A stretch of DNA of 64,000 nucleotides from Paenibacillus tengchongensis (GTDB lineage Bacteria > Bacillota > Bacilli > Paenibacillales > Paenibacillaceae), in the NCBI RefSeq assembly GCF_008973665.1, contig NZ_WACP01000012.1, forward strand, positions 124,001 through 188,000, in the 5' to 3' direction. The notes beneath the pieces are model-generated. The model saw nothing but the letters and a program-made list of their open reading frames with translations. It searched no databases and was not told the origin of the DNA. A program made the translations under genes and the position numbers. Position 1 is the first letter of the stretch. Each line of letters begins with the position of its first letter. Positions 25,885 to 34,046 of the stretch are shown piece after piece.

Positions 25885-26196
25885 TCACTACCCCTTTCAA
25901 ATCCTGATATCAGCTGTTGCTGACGCTGGTACTGCTATGTATACGAGCCCTTCGTCTGAAAAATAACAACGGCTTATCCAAAACTTTGGCCAAGATATTC
26001 TGTCCGGTCCAATGATAAATGCAGGCGGGTAGAGCAGGCCCGCTGGAAGATAAGCGGACTCACAGTTTACAAAAGCGGGTATAAATAAAACGGGTGCCTG
26101 CTCCCAGATCCATTTTTTTGGACATGCCGGGTGTTGATCAGTACAATCTCTATGCGGTGAAGTTTCACAACTATAATGTCAATGGGGTGACCAATC
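25885..26196. other. divergent intergenic region gerM / pgpA-family gene
   Basis: About 310 bp between divergent genes. A TATAAT at 26172-26177 is a possible -10 for the plus-strand gene, but the implied leader would be very short and no good -35 was found. GGGGTGA serves as its ribosome site. Nothing else is recognised. Confidence 0.4.
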
Positions 26197-26793
26197 ATGG
26201 CAGATGCCAAAATTCCTTACAGCCTTAACAGCAAGGCGGTTGCAGAATCGACCAAGTATTGGCTGCACAAACGCGGAGTCACGGTAGAGGAAATCGCAGA
26301 GCTGGTGCAGTTCCTGCAAAAGAAATATTATCCCGGACTCACGATGGACGAATGCATCCACAACGTCGAAATGGTGCTGAGCAAGCGCGAGGTGCAAAAT
26401 GCGGTGCTGACCGGCATCCAGCTTGATGTGCTGGGCGAGGAGGGCAAGCTGTTCGGACCTTTGCAGGATATGATCCGGCATGACGAAAGCTTGTATGGAG
26501 TGGACGAAATTCTGGCCTTCTCCATCGTGAATGTATACGGCAGCATCGGGTTTACGAACTACGGCTATGTAGACAAGCTGAAGCCCGGCGTGCTGGAACG
26601 GCTGAACGATAAAAGCACCGGCGAGGTGAACACCTTCCTCGACGACATCGTCGGCGCCATCGCCGCTGCGGCCAGCAGCCGCATCGCCCACCGCAAGCAG
26701 GCGGAACGGGAGAAGGAGCTCGGTCTGCCGCATCAGCCCGAAGACATCGAACCCGCAGCCAAAAAAGTCGCTGCCGAAGAGGCACCGGAGTAA
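26197..26793 (+). CDS. phosphatidylglycerophosphatase A family protein (YutG-like)
   Basis: A 198-residue protein of the PgpA/YutG family, which dephosphorylates phosphatidylglycerophosphate in phospholipid synthesis. Family features are the start SKAVAESTKYWLHKRGVTVEEIAELV, the repeated acidic stretch LFGPLQDMIRHDESLYGVDEILAFSIVNVYGSIGFTNYGYVDKL, and KSTGEVNTFLDDIVGAIAAAASSRIAHR. No obvious membrane helices. It stands alone. The activity is inferred from family and not provable from the sequence. Confidence 0.82.
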   Translation: MADAKIPYSLNSKAVAESTKYWLHKRGVTVEEIAELVQFLQKKYYPGLTMDECIHNVEMVLSKREVQNAVLTGIQLDVLGEEGKLFGPLQDMIRHDESLYGVDEILAFSIVNVYGSIGFTNYGYVDKLKPGVLERLNDKSTGEVNTFLDDIVGAIAAAASSRIAHRKQAEREKELGLPHQPEDIEPAAKKVAAEEAPE

Positions 26794-26905
26794 ACCGGAA
26801 GCGGTATGGCGCGCGTCTCGCTAGAAGAGTGGCGGACGCGTTCGGGCAGGCGGATACCTCTGCGGAGTCTATAAGTAGCCGGGAGCGCGGTATGGCGGCG
26901 ATCAT

Positions 26906-26953
26906 TAGGAGCAGGGCATTGAGAGGCGCTAGGAGCAGGGCATTGAGAGGCGA
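26906..26953 (+). repeat. tandem repeat, two copies of 24 bp
   Basis: Two adjacent copies of a 24-bp unit starting TAGGAGCAGGGCATTGAG; only the last base of the unit differs. It lies in a non-coding region downstream of the pgpA-family gene. Confidence 0.8.
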
Positions 26954-27084
26954 TAGAGGTAAAGCTTACAACGAATACTAGAGCAGGTCGTTTAGCGGTG
27001 ATGGAGTACGTTGTGCGGGGAGCCGCTGCACCCTTTGCAGACTGACCGGGTTAGGCCGACGCGCCAACTGCGCATGGATTGCCC

Positions 27085-27264
27085 ATACGGACTCTAGAGC
27101 CGTTATTTGGGCTGCTGGGCCTCATGTTACAATCATACGGACTCCAGAGCCGCTATTCAGGTGATTTGCCCCGGACAATGGGCACTTCTCCGCAAATAGC
27201 GGCTTTCCTGTCCGTTGGGCGCAGGAAACCGGCCCGCTGCAGCAAATAACGGCTCCTCAGTCCG
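27085..27264. repeat. four-copy intergenic repeat in inverted arrangement
   Basis: Two plus-oriented copies of a unit like ATACGGACTCYAGAGCCG plus YTATT at about 27085 and 27135 are followed by two inverted copies (CAAATARCGGCT then CAGTCCG or TGTCCG) at about 27193 and 27243. The region 26794-27466 holds no convincing gene; its right end (27270-27466) is very GC-rich. Confidence 0.65.
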
Positions 27265-27466
27265 CTCGTTCAGGCGGACAAGCCGTCATGCCGGGCCGCC
27301 CAGCGCCGGCCCTGCGGATGCGCAATCACGCGCGCGGCTGTCCGTGCGCGTGGCACTGCAGCGGCGTGCACCGCAGGGCAGGTGCACGGAGCCCCCGCCG
27401 CGCACCGCAGGCGCGGCGACCGAACCAGCGCCGCGCGCGCAGCAGCGGCGCCAGACCGCGGCGCGC

Positions 27467-28501
27467 CTACCGCAGCGCCGCGAACACCGCAGCGCCGGGA
27501 GCGGGCTCTAGCAGCTCCGCCCGCTCCCGGCGCACCAGCTCGGCGAGATGCGCCAGCGTCTCGCTCATGGCAAAGCGCATCTGGTGCGCGCTGGACACCC
27601 GGCTGCGGAACAGTGCCTCGCAGACCGCGAACCCGCTCAGCGGGCCGCCCTCCAGGAGGCCCGCCACCGTGTCCAGCCGCTCCTCGTGATGACGGAGCAG
27701 GCTCTGCACCCGGGCCGTGAACCCGGTGAACGGCTCCCGGTGTCCCGGGAACGCCAGCGTGACCGGGACGCTCTCCAGCAGCCGCAGCCCCTCCAGGAAG
27801 GTGAGCAGCGGCTGGGGGTCGCTGCCGGGCTGAAGGCCGACGTTCGGCGAGATCTGCGGCAGCACGGCATCGCCGCACAGCAGCTGGCCGCTGGCGGCAT
27901 GGTGGAACGACAGATGGCCCGGCGCATGCCCGCCGGTCAGCAGCGGGCGCCACGTCCGGCCGCCCATCGCAAACGGTGCCGCCGGGTCGATGAAATCGAC
28001 CTCCGGCTGCGGCGTCACCTGGGGCGCGAAGCTCTCCAGGTGCTCCCGCACCGCCGCCAGCCACGGGGCCGGCATGCCGTGCAGGGCGAAGAGCTGCGGC
28101 AGCGCTTCGTTCAGGGTGGCCGCCGGCCCCCAGGACATCTGCGCCTCCTGATAGGCACGCCGGCTCATCCAGACCCGGCTGCCGCTGTGTTCCTGCAGCC
28201 AGCCGGCCAGGCCGTAGTGGTCGGGGTGATGATGGGTCACGACGATACGGCGCACCGCCGTCCATGCGCTGCCCAGCTCCGCCAGCACCCCTGCCCAGGC
28301 CAGCTCCGTCTCCGGCGTATGCGGGCCGGGATCGATTACGGTGAGACTGCCGTCTTCCTCCGGCAGAATATAGCTGTTCACCTGGCGCAGCGGCGGCGCC
28401 ATCGGCATCGAAGCCCGCAGGATACCGCCCTCCCAGCGCGTAATCTCCGCCCCTCGCATGCCGTCCCCGCCGCTGCCGCGCAAATTCCGGCCCGAAACCA
28501 T
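27467..28501 (-). CDS. metallo-beta-lactamase-fold hydrolase
   Basis: A 344-residue MBL-fold enzyme. The metal motif THHHPDHYGLAGWL fits HxHxDH, ahead of it LTVIDPGPHTPETELAW supplies the usual Asp, and GHAPGHLSFHH and FPGHREPF give further metal ligands. The C-terminal helical part is like that of glyoxalase II-like MBL proteins with a winged-helix tail. Its ATG overlaps the stop of the methyltransferase gene (TAATG), so the two are coupled. Substrate unknown; an alternative start is at 28459. Confidence 0.85.
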   Translation of the reverse strand: MVSGRNLRGSGGDGMRGAEITRWEGGILRASMPMAPPLRQVNSYILPEEDGSLTVIDPGPHTPETELAWAGVLAELGSAWTAVRRIVVTHHHPDHYGLAGWLQEHSGSRVWMSRRAYQEAQMSWGPAATLNEALPQLFALHGMPAPWLAAVREHLESFAPQVTPQPEVDFIDPAAPFAMGGRTWRPLLTGGHAPGHLSFHHAASGQLLCGDAVLPQISPNVGLQPGSDPQPLLTFLEGLRLLESVPVTLAFPGHREPFTGFTARVQSLLRHHEERLDTVAGLLEGGPLSGFAVCEALFRSRVSSAHQMRFAMSETLAHLAELVRRERAELLEPAPGAAVFAALR

Positions 28502-29238
28502 TACTCGGGCCGGATCCCGGTGAATATCATGCGGGTGGAAGTCTCCGCATGATATTCATCCTCGTTGTAGCTGCCGTGCACGGCTTCCAGCGACAGGCCG
28601 GCTGCGGAGATCAGCCCGCGGAATGGCTCCAGCGGGTACAGCTTCACCCGCTCCTGATAAACGCGCGGAGTGCTGTCCACCCTGGAGGTCAGGACGATAT
28701 CTTTTTTAACATAGCTGTCTTCAATCCGCCGTGTTTCATCGATCAAGGTATCACCGTCCTCACGGGTGGATTGCGGCACCAGATGTTTAATCACATAGGC
28801 CGGATTTAAGTAGTCGATCACAAACTTTCCGCCCGGCTTCAGCATCCGCCAGACTTCCCGCAGCACCTTAACCTGCTCCTCGTCCTCCTCAAAGTACCCG
28901 AACGATGTAAACAGATTGACCACCGCATCAAAACCGCCCGTAAGCGGCAGCTGCCGCATGTCGGAACGGATCCAGGTAACGCGCTCCGCCCCGTCCAGCT
29001 TCCGGGCTTCCCGCAGCAGCACCTCGGACAGGTCCACGCCGGTTACCTCATACCCCGCCTGGGCGAGCGCCACGGAATGCCGGCCCATGCCGCAGCATAA
29101 ATCCAGCACTTTGGCGCCCTGAGGCAGGTGCAGCCAGCCGATCATCGCCTCCACCTCACGCCGGGCCCCGCAAAAATCCCGGTGTTTGTACACGATCAAG
29201 TAGTCTTCCCCGAAGCTTCTCTCATACCATTCGCTCAT
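28501..29238 (-). CDS. class I SAM-dependent methyltransferase
   Basis: A cytosolic methyltransferase of about 245 residues. Motif I reads KVLDLCCGMGRHSVALAQAGYEVTGVDLSE, followed by FDAVVNLFTSFGYFEEDEEQVKVLREVWRMLKPGGKFVIDYLNP. The ATG at 29238 is chosen because GGGAGGAG lies upstream; the frame extends to 29310 without a ribosome site. It is co-translated with the downstream MBL hydrolase. Methyl acceptor unknown. Confidence 0.88.
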   Translation of the reverse strand: MSEWYERSFGEDYLIVYKHRDFCGARREVEAMIGWLHLPQGAKVLDLCCGMGRHSVALAQAGYEVTGVDLSEVLLREARKLDGAERVTWIRSDMRQLPLTGGFDAVVNLFTSFGYFEEDEEQVKVLREVWRMLKPGGKFVIDYLNPAYVIKHLVPQSTREDGDTLIDETRRIEDSYVKKDIVLTSRVDSTPRVYQERVKLYPLEPFRGLISAAGLSLEAVHGSYNEDEYHAETSTRMIFTGIRPE

Positions 29239-29348
29239 CTTCCGTCTCCTCCCGCAGGCGGTATTAAGGCCGCCTTTAACTCTCTCTATGTATGGGTGTA
29301 GCGTCAGCAAGTTATCGACATTGTAACGCTTTTTCGGCGAAACCTAAA

Positions 29349-29394
29349 GAAGAGTTGCCAATTCGCCACAGTTCCCACGGCACGGCAACTCTTC
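29349..29394 (-). terminator. intrinsic terminator after the alpha-glucosidase gene
   Basis: An 11-bp perfect stem (GAAGAGTTGCC / GGCAACTCTTC) with a 24-nt loop, followed on the minus strand by TTTAGGTTTCG. It lies 7 bp after the stop codon of the GH13 gene. Confidence 0.65.
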
Positions 29395-29401
29395 GCTGAT
29401 G

Positions 29402-31093
29402 TTATTTCCGGCGCTGCAGGTAGACCCGGGCTTCAAAGGGCCTCAGCTTCAGCTCCTGCAGATTCTCCCCTTTGACCGGCGCATAGTTGGAAATCAGAAG
29501 CTCCAGCTTCTCCTGTACAAACTCCCCGGGCAGCTCAAAGACCGGCTCACCCTTAAAAAAATTCAGGATCACCAGCAGCCGCTCCTCCTCCAGCGTCCGG
29601 CTGTACACGTAAATTTCCGGGTGCTCTTCGAGATGCAGGGCATATTCGCCGTAGACGATGACCTTATGCTTTTTGCGGAGCTCAATCAGCTTCTTATAGT
29701 AATGGAAGATCGAATCCGGGTCCTTCAGCGCATTTGCGGCATTGATCTCCTGGGAATTGGCGTTCACGCGGATCCACGGCGTGCCGGTGGTGAACCCGCC
29801 CTGGTCGCTGTCATCCCACTGCATGGGGGTACGCGCATTGTCCCGGCTTTTGAGATGGATTGCCTTCATAATGTCGGCTTCAGGCACGCCCTGGTTGCGC
29901 TTCTCCTCATAGTAATTGAGCGTCTCCACGTCCCGGTAATCGTCGATCGACTCAAACGCCACGTTGGTCATGCCGAGCTCCTCACCCTGATAGATATAAG
30001 GAGTGCCTTCCAGCATGTGGACGAAGGTCGCCAGCATTTTGGCCGAAGGGACCCGGTAGTACAGGTCGTCGCCGAAACGGGACACCGAGCGCGGCTGGTC
30101 GTGGTTGCAGAGATAATTCGCGTTCCAGCCCCGGTTATGCAGCACGGTCTGCCACCCGGTAATAATCCGTTTCAGCTCCAGCAGGCTCCAGGGTACCACA
30201 TCCCATCTGCCGCTGCCCGGCGAAGCCGCATCGAGATTCATATGCTCGAACTGGAAGGTCATATTCAGCTCCCGCCGCCCGTCCCCGACATAATTGAGCG
30301 CCTGCTCCGGCCCGAGGCCCGAGGTCTCTCCGACGGTCATGATGTCATAAAAATAGAGCACTTTGTCGTAAAGATTTTGCAGCAGCGTGTGTACATGATC
30401 CAGATTCGAGAACATGTCGTAAGCACGCACGGTAGCTGTTCCGCCGGGATTGTCGGCATCGGGGTAGCCTTCTTTTTTGACCAGATGGGCCACTGCGTCG
30501 AAGCGGAAGCCATCGATCCCTTTCTTCAGCCACCACTGCACCATGTCGTGCAGCTTGTCGATCACTACCGGATTGTCCCAGTTCAGATCGGGCTGATATT
30601 TGGAATACAGATGCAGATAATACTCGTCCGTCTGGGGGTCATGCTCCCACACTGAGCCGCTGAAATAGGATTCCCAGTTGTTCGGCGGCCCGCCGTTTTT
30701 GCCTTTGCGCCAAATATAATAATCCCGCTTCGGATTGTCCTTCGAGCTCCGGGACTCCACAAACCACGGGTGTTCATGCGAGGTATGGTTCAGCACCAGG
30801 TCCATCATCAGCTTCATGCCGCGCGCATGCATCTCCCGCAGCAGGAGGTCAAAATCGTCCATCGTACCGAATTCCTTCATAATGTCGCAATAATCGCTGA
30901 TGTCATAGCCGTTGTCATGGTTCGGCGATTTATAAATCGGGCAGACCCAGATCACATCCACACCTAGATTCTGCAAGTAATCAAGCTTCGACAAAATCCC
31001 GCGCAAATCGCCGATCCCGTCCCCGTTGCTGTCCATAAAGCTGATGGGATATATCTGATACACGACGCATTCTTTCCACCATTTCGGGTTCAC
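29402..31093 (-). CDS. GH13 alpha-glucosidase / oligo-1,6-glucosidase
   Basis: Cytosolic glycoside hydrolase of 563 residues that releases glucose from short alpha-glucans. The start WWKECVVYQIYPISFMDSNGDGIGDL is typical of the subfamily. Catalytic motifs are GFRFDAVAHL (nucleophile Asp), TVGETSG (acid/base Glu) and CNHDQPR (transition-state Asp), with DLVLNHTSHEHPWF and YQGEELGMTN as the other conserved regions. The GTG at 31093, 7 nt after GGAGGGA, is used; the frame is open to 31234 but that extension is not family-like. The Ala-Val after the nucleophile may point to alpha-1,4 preference, which is uncertain. No sugar transporter is adjacent. Confidence 0.9.
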   Translation of the reverse strand: MNPKWWKECVVYQIYPISFMDSNGDGIGDLRGILSKLDYLQNLGVDVIWVCPIYKSPNHDNGYDISDYCDIMKEFGTMDDFDLLLREMHARGMKLMMDLVLNHTSHEHPWFVESRSSKDNPKRDYYIWRKGKNGGPPNNWESYFSGSVWEHDPQTDEYYLHLYSKYQPDLNWDNPVVIDKLHDMVQWWLKKGIDGFRFDAVAHLVKKEGYPDADNPGGTATVRAYDMFSNLDHVHTLLQNLYDKVLYFYDIMTVGETSGLGPEQALNYVGDGRRELNMTFQFEHMNLDAASPGSGRWDVVPWSLLELKRIITGWQTVLHNRGWNANYLCNHDQPRSVSRFGDDLYYRVPSAKMLATFVHMLEGTPYIYQGEELGMTNVAFESIDDYRDVETLNYYEEKRNQGVPEADIMKAIHLKSRDNARTPMQWDDSDQGGFTTGTPWIRVNANSQEINAANALKDPDSIFHYYKKLIELRKKHKVIVYGEYALHLEEHPEIYVYSRTLEEERLLVILNFFKGEPVFELPGEFVQEKLELLISNYAPVKGENLQELKLRPFEARVYLQRRK

Positions 31094-31283
31094 TGCCGCT
31101 CCCTCCGCTTCATTCAGTGCTATAGTCAGGTATGCATATATCTTAACCAGACAGCAGGAAATGAATAACAAAGGGCCGCTGGACTGCAGGCTTTGTACTT
31201 GTGCTCTAAGGACAAATAAGTATGGGATGGTCAAGTCCTGGATTTATATATTACTCTGTCAGGTCCTGCGCATATCTAAGAAT

Positions 31284-32065
31284 TTGTATTCGATTTTTCG
31301 TATACAATCGGTCCGTTTCCCTTGGCACCAGCGTATTGTATTCGATTTTTCGCATACAATTGGCACGTTTCTCCTAGCACCAGCGTATTGTATTCAATTT
31401 TTCGCATACAATTGGCACGTTTCCCTTGGCGCCAGCGTATTGTATTCGATTTTTCGCATACAATTGGCACGTTTCCCCTAGCGCCAGCACATTGTATTCG
31501 ATTTTTCGAATACAATTGGACCATTCACCCGCGCAACAGCACATTGTATTCGATTTTTCGAATACAATTGGCACGTCTCCCCTAGCGCCAGCACATTGTA
31601 TTCGATTTTTCGAATACAATTGGACCATTCACCCGCGCAACAGCACATTGTATTCGATTTTTCGAATACAATTGGGCAGGTTACCCGCGCTGCAGCACAT
31701 TGTATTCGATTTTTCGAATACAATTGGACCATTCACCCGCGCAACAGCACATTGTATTCGATTTTTCGAATACAATTGGACCATTCACCCGCGCAACAGC
31801 ACATTGTATTCGATTTTTCGAATACAATTGGGCAGGTTACCCGCGCTGCAGCACATTGTATTCGATTTTTCGAATACAATTGGGCAGGTTACCCGCGCTG
31901 CAGCACATTGTATTCGATTTTTCGCATACAATTGGACCATTCACCCGCGCAACAGCACATTGTATTCGATTTTTCGAATACAATTGGGCAGGTTACCCGC
32001 GCTGCAGCACATTGTATTCGATTTTTCGAATACAATTGGACCGGTTACCCGCGCTGCAGCACATT
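31284..32065. repeat. 52-bp-periodic palindrome array, left part (15 full units)
   Basis: Fifteen 24-bp palindromes start at 31284 and then every 52 bp without exception to 32012; a sixteenth breaks off after two bases at 32064-32065. The ideal core has arms TTGTATTCGA and TCGAATACAA around a TTTT loop, a perfect 10-bp hairpin. In units 1-4 and 13 the right arm has a mismatch (GCATACAA or GTATACAA). The 28-bp linkers fall into a few recurring types (for example TTGGACCATTCACCCGCG or TTGGGCAGGTTACCCGCG) that recur in mixed order. Function unknown. It is not a CRISPR: linkers repeat and no cas gene is near. Confidence 0.95.
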
Positions 32066-32139
32066 ACTCCACAGCCCCCTAATTAAGTTGGAGTCCTCCC
32101 CCAAAATGTAGACTTAGTATATGGAGGAGGATGTGCTTA

Positions 32140-32454
32140 ATGGGAAAAATGTCCGAACAGAGAGAGAAGGCTGCACAAGAGGTCTTGTCCGGCATTAAGG
32201 CAGCCGTTGTTGCCAGAAAATATGGCGTTACCCCGGGTACGGTGAACCAATGGGTGAGAGATTACCGGGAACAGCATGGTGAACAAGATCATCCCTATCC
32301 CCAGGAGCAGGCTGAAGAGCTGAAGCGGCTTCTTGAGGTCGAGCAGAAATACGAGAAGGCCGTCAAAATGTTGGGAGAAAAGGATCTGGAGATCGAGATT
32401 CTACGTGAGCTGCTAAAAAAGCCGACCCCTGCTTATCCGAAAAATTCAAGATAG
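32140..32454 (+). CDS. IS3-family transposase OrfA
   Basis: A 104-residue DNA-binding subunit with a helix-turn-helix (ARKYGVTPGTVNQWVRDYRE) and a C-terminal coiled coil with leucine heptads (LEVEQKYEKAVKMLGEKDLEIEILREL). The ATG at 32140 is used because GGAGGAGG ends 9 nt upstream; another ATG lies at 32131. Near its end it carries an A6G slip site for making the OrfAB fusion. Confidence 0.9.
   Translation: MGKMSEQREKAAQEVLSGIKAAVVARKYGVTPGTVNQWVRDYREQHGEQDHPYPQEQAEELKRLLEVEQKYEKAVKMLGEKDLEIEILRELLKKPTPAYPKNSR
32415..32421 (+). promoter_or_regulatory. programmed -1 frameshift site of the IS3 element
   Basis: AAAAAAG in the correct phase for orfA (codons CTA AAA AAG). A -1 slip enters the frame that reads AAKKADPCLSEKFKIAEMFIKQGN, which continues into OrfB. 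This is the classic IS3-family signal. Confidence 0.8.
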
Positions 32455-32459
32455 CCGAG

Positions 32460-33391
32460 ATGTTCATTAAGCAGGGGAATTCAGCAGTCCTTGTACTGCG
32501 TATTATGGGGCTGTCGGAGTCCACTTGCTATGACCGCATGAAGCGCATGTACCAGTCCCCACAGGCGGCTCAAGGCGGGCGCGGGAGACCCGTTCCGGGT
32601 ACTCCCTTACGGAGTCTGGGGAGAAGATTAGCGACGAGCAAATCCAGGAATGGCTGCTGGAACTGGTCTCTGGAGAAGAGCACGTGTATGGTTATAAACT
32701 GCTTGCGGAATGCTTGTGGAACCAGTACAGGTTGAAGCTGAATCATAAGAAGAGCTACCGGCTGTGTAAGGCGCTGGATATCCTACAGCCACAGCGTCAG
32801 AAGCGCTTCAAGCATCCGCGGAAACTGCCAGAGAACCGGGTCATTACAGGACCTAACCAGCTCTGGCAGATGGACATTAAATATGGATATATCGCGGGTT
32901 GCGACAGGCATTTCTTCGTACTGAGTATTATCGATGTATTTACCCGTGTCATCGTTGGCTACTACAGAGGATCGTCGTGCGAGGCGAAGCATGCCTGTCA
33001 GACGCTTTGGAGAGCCATGGACCATTACTGCACGAATCCTAGCGAACGCCTAGTGATAAGGACCGACAATGGACCACAGTTCGTAAGCCACCTATTCGGA
33101 GACATGTGTGAAGGCTCATCGGTAACACACGAACGGATTCCGCCGCGAACGCCGGATCTAAATGCTTTTATTGAATCGTTCCACAGCAACTTAGAGAGAG
33201 ATCTGTTCGGCAAGGAAGAATTCGCAACGTTCGAAGATGCCTATGAGGCCGTAGACCGTTACATGGATTTCTACAACAACCGCAGAATGCATACGAGCCT
33301 TCGCAGAATGCCGCCGGTCAAATTTTTGGAATGGGTCATGAGTTTAGAAGACAGGCTAGAGTCGATTTTATACGGAGGACTCCGGAATTAG
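32460..33391 (+). pseudogene. IS3-family transposase OrfB, broken by a one-base frameshift
   Basis: Catalytic transposase with the DDE triad visible: NQLWQMDIKYGYIAG (D), VIRTDNGPQFVS (D) and NAFIESFHSNLERDL (E). The first part (MFIKQGNSAVLVLRIMGLS to GRGRPVPG) and the rest (YSLTESGEKISDEQIQEWL onward) are in different frames. Adding one base near 32600 would join them into a normal protein, so a single-base deletion is likely. As it stands, full-length transposase could not be made. The stop codon lies in the right terminal repeat. Confidence 0.85.
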
Positions 33392-33403
33392 GGGGTCGCA
33401 CCG

Positions 33404-33718
33404 CAATTGGTCCGTTCCCCTTGGCACCAGCGTATTGTATTCGATTTTTCGCATATAATTGGCCTGTTTCCCTTGGCGCCAGCGCATTGTATTCGATTTT
33501 TCGCATACAATTGGCACGTTCCCCCTGGCGCCAGCACATTTTATTCGATTTTTCGCATATAATTGGCCTGTTTCCCTTGGCACCAGCGCATTGTATTCGA
33601 TTTTTCGCATACAATTGGCACGTTTCCCCTAGCGCCAGCGCATTGTATTCGATTTTTCGCATACAATTGGTCCGTTCCCCTTGGCACCAGCGTATTGTAT
33701 TCGATTTTTCGCATATAA
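33404..33718. repeat. 52-bp-periodic palindrome array, right part (6 full units)
   Basis: Six palindrome cores at 33435, 33487, 33539, 33591, 33643 and 33695, again exactly 52 bp apart, preceded by the last three bases of a further core at 33404-33406 that is itself in phase with them. All right arms here are of the GCATACAA or GCATATAA type, as in the first units of the left part. Linkers are of the TTGGCCTG, TTGGCACG and TTGGTCCG types. After 33718 the sequence leaves the pattern. Confidence 0.93.
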
Positions 33719-33889
33719 TTGGCCTGCTTAACTTCGCAGTATCACAATGGGCAGGAAAAAGGATCTCTTCGCTAAAGCACATCAAGCTATGGTTTATAGC
33801 AATCTCTCAGGATGGCACCATAAATTAAGGTGACGGTGGCAGATATCTCCCCTTGAACCTGCAGGGTGCATCGCACCCCAAAATAAAAC

Positions 33890-33928
33890 AAGCGGCGGAG
33901 CGCCTTTGTTCAAGGCGCTCCGCCGCTT
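33890..33928 (-). terminator. intrinsic terminator of the nif operon
   Basis: A 17-bp perfect stem starting AAGCGGCGGAGCG, with loop TGTTC, followed on the minus strand by TGTTTTATTTT. It lies about 120 bp after the nifV stop and is the strongest terminator in the window. Confidence 0.92.
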
Positions 33929-34046
33929 GCTCTCTTCTTCACAGTTCAATGTATCCGCAATAGGATGAACAAGATGAACCTATTCACCTTCTCCCATTAA
34001 CAGCCAATCCCGAACAGCCTGTCCCCGGCGCCTTGCACCAGGCCCT

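Larger units (their letters stand above)
32075..33395 (+). mobile_element. IS3-family insertion sequence, 1.32 kb
   Basis: Bounded by inverted ends: CCCCCTAATT at 32075 and AATTAGGGGG ending at 33395, with GGAGTCC / GGACTCC further in. It carries an orfA and an orfB with DDE motif, and a programmed frameshift site between them. No target-site duplication is visible. It sits inside a palindrome core of the 52-bp array: the left flank keeps the first two core bases (32064-32065) and the right flank the last three (33404-33406). Nine and eight unexplained bases lie between those points and the inverted ends. Confidence 0.88.

Noticed and set aside
27270..28265. A 331-codon minus-strand gene overlapping the MBL hydrolase
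   Set aside because: It is a GC-rich shadow frame of the hydrolase gene with an Arg/Ala/Pro-rich composition and no family features.
31426..32082. A 218-codon repeat protein gene in the array
   Set aside because: All three plus frames are open for the same reason (the unit has no stop codons). There is no ribosome site or preferred frame, so a real gene is not supported.
31284..33718. CRISPR array
   Set aside because: The 24-bp cores resemble short palindromic repeats, but the 28-bp linkers recur many times, no cas gene is nearby, and period and core length are both unlike known types with unique spacers.
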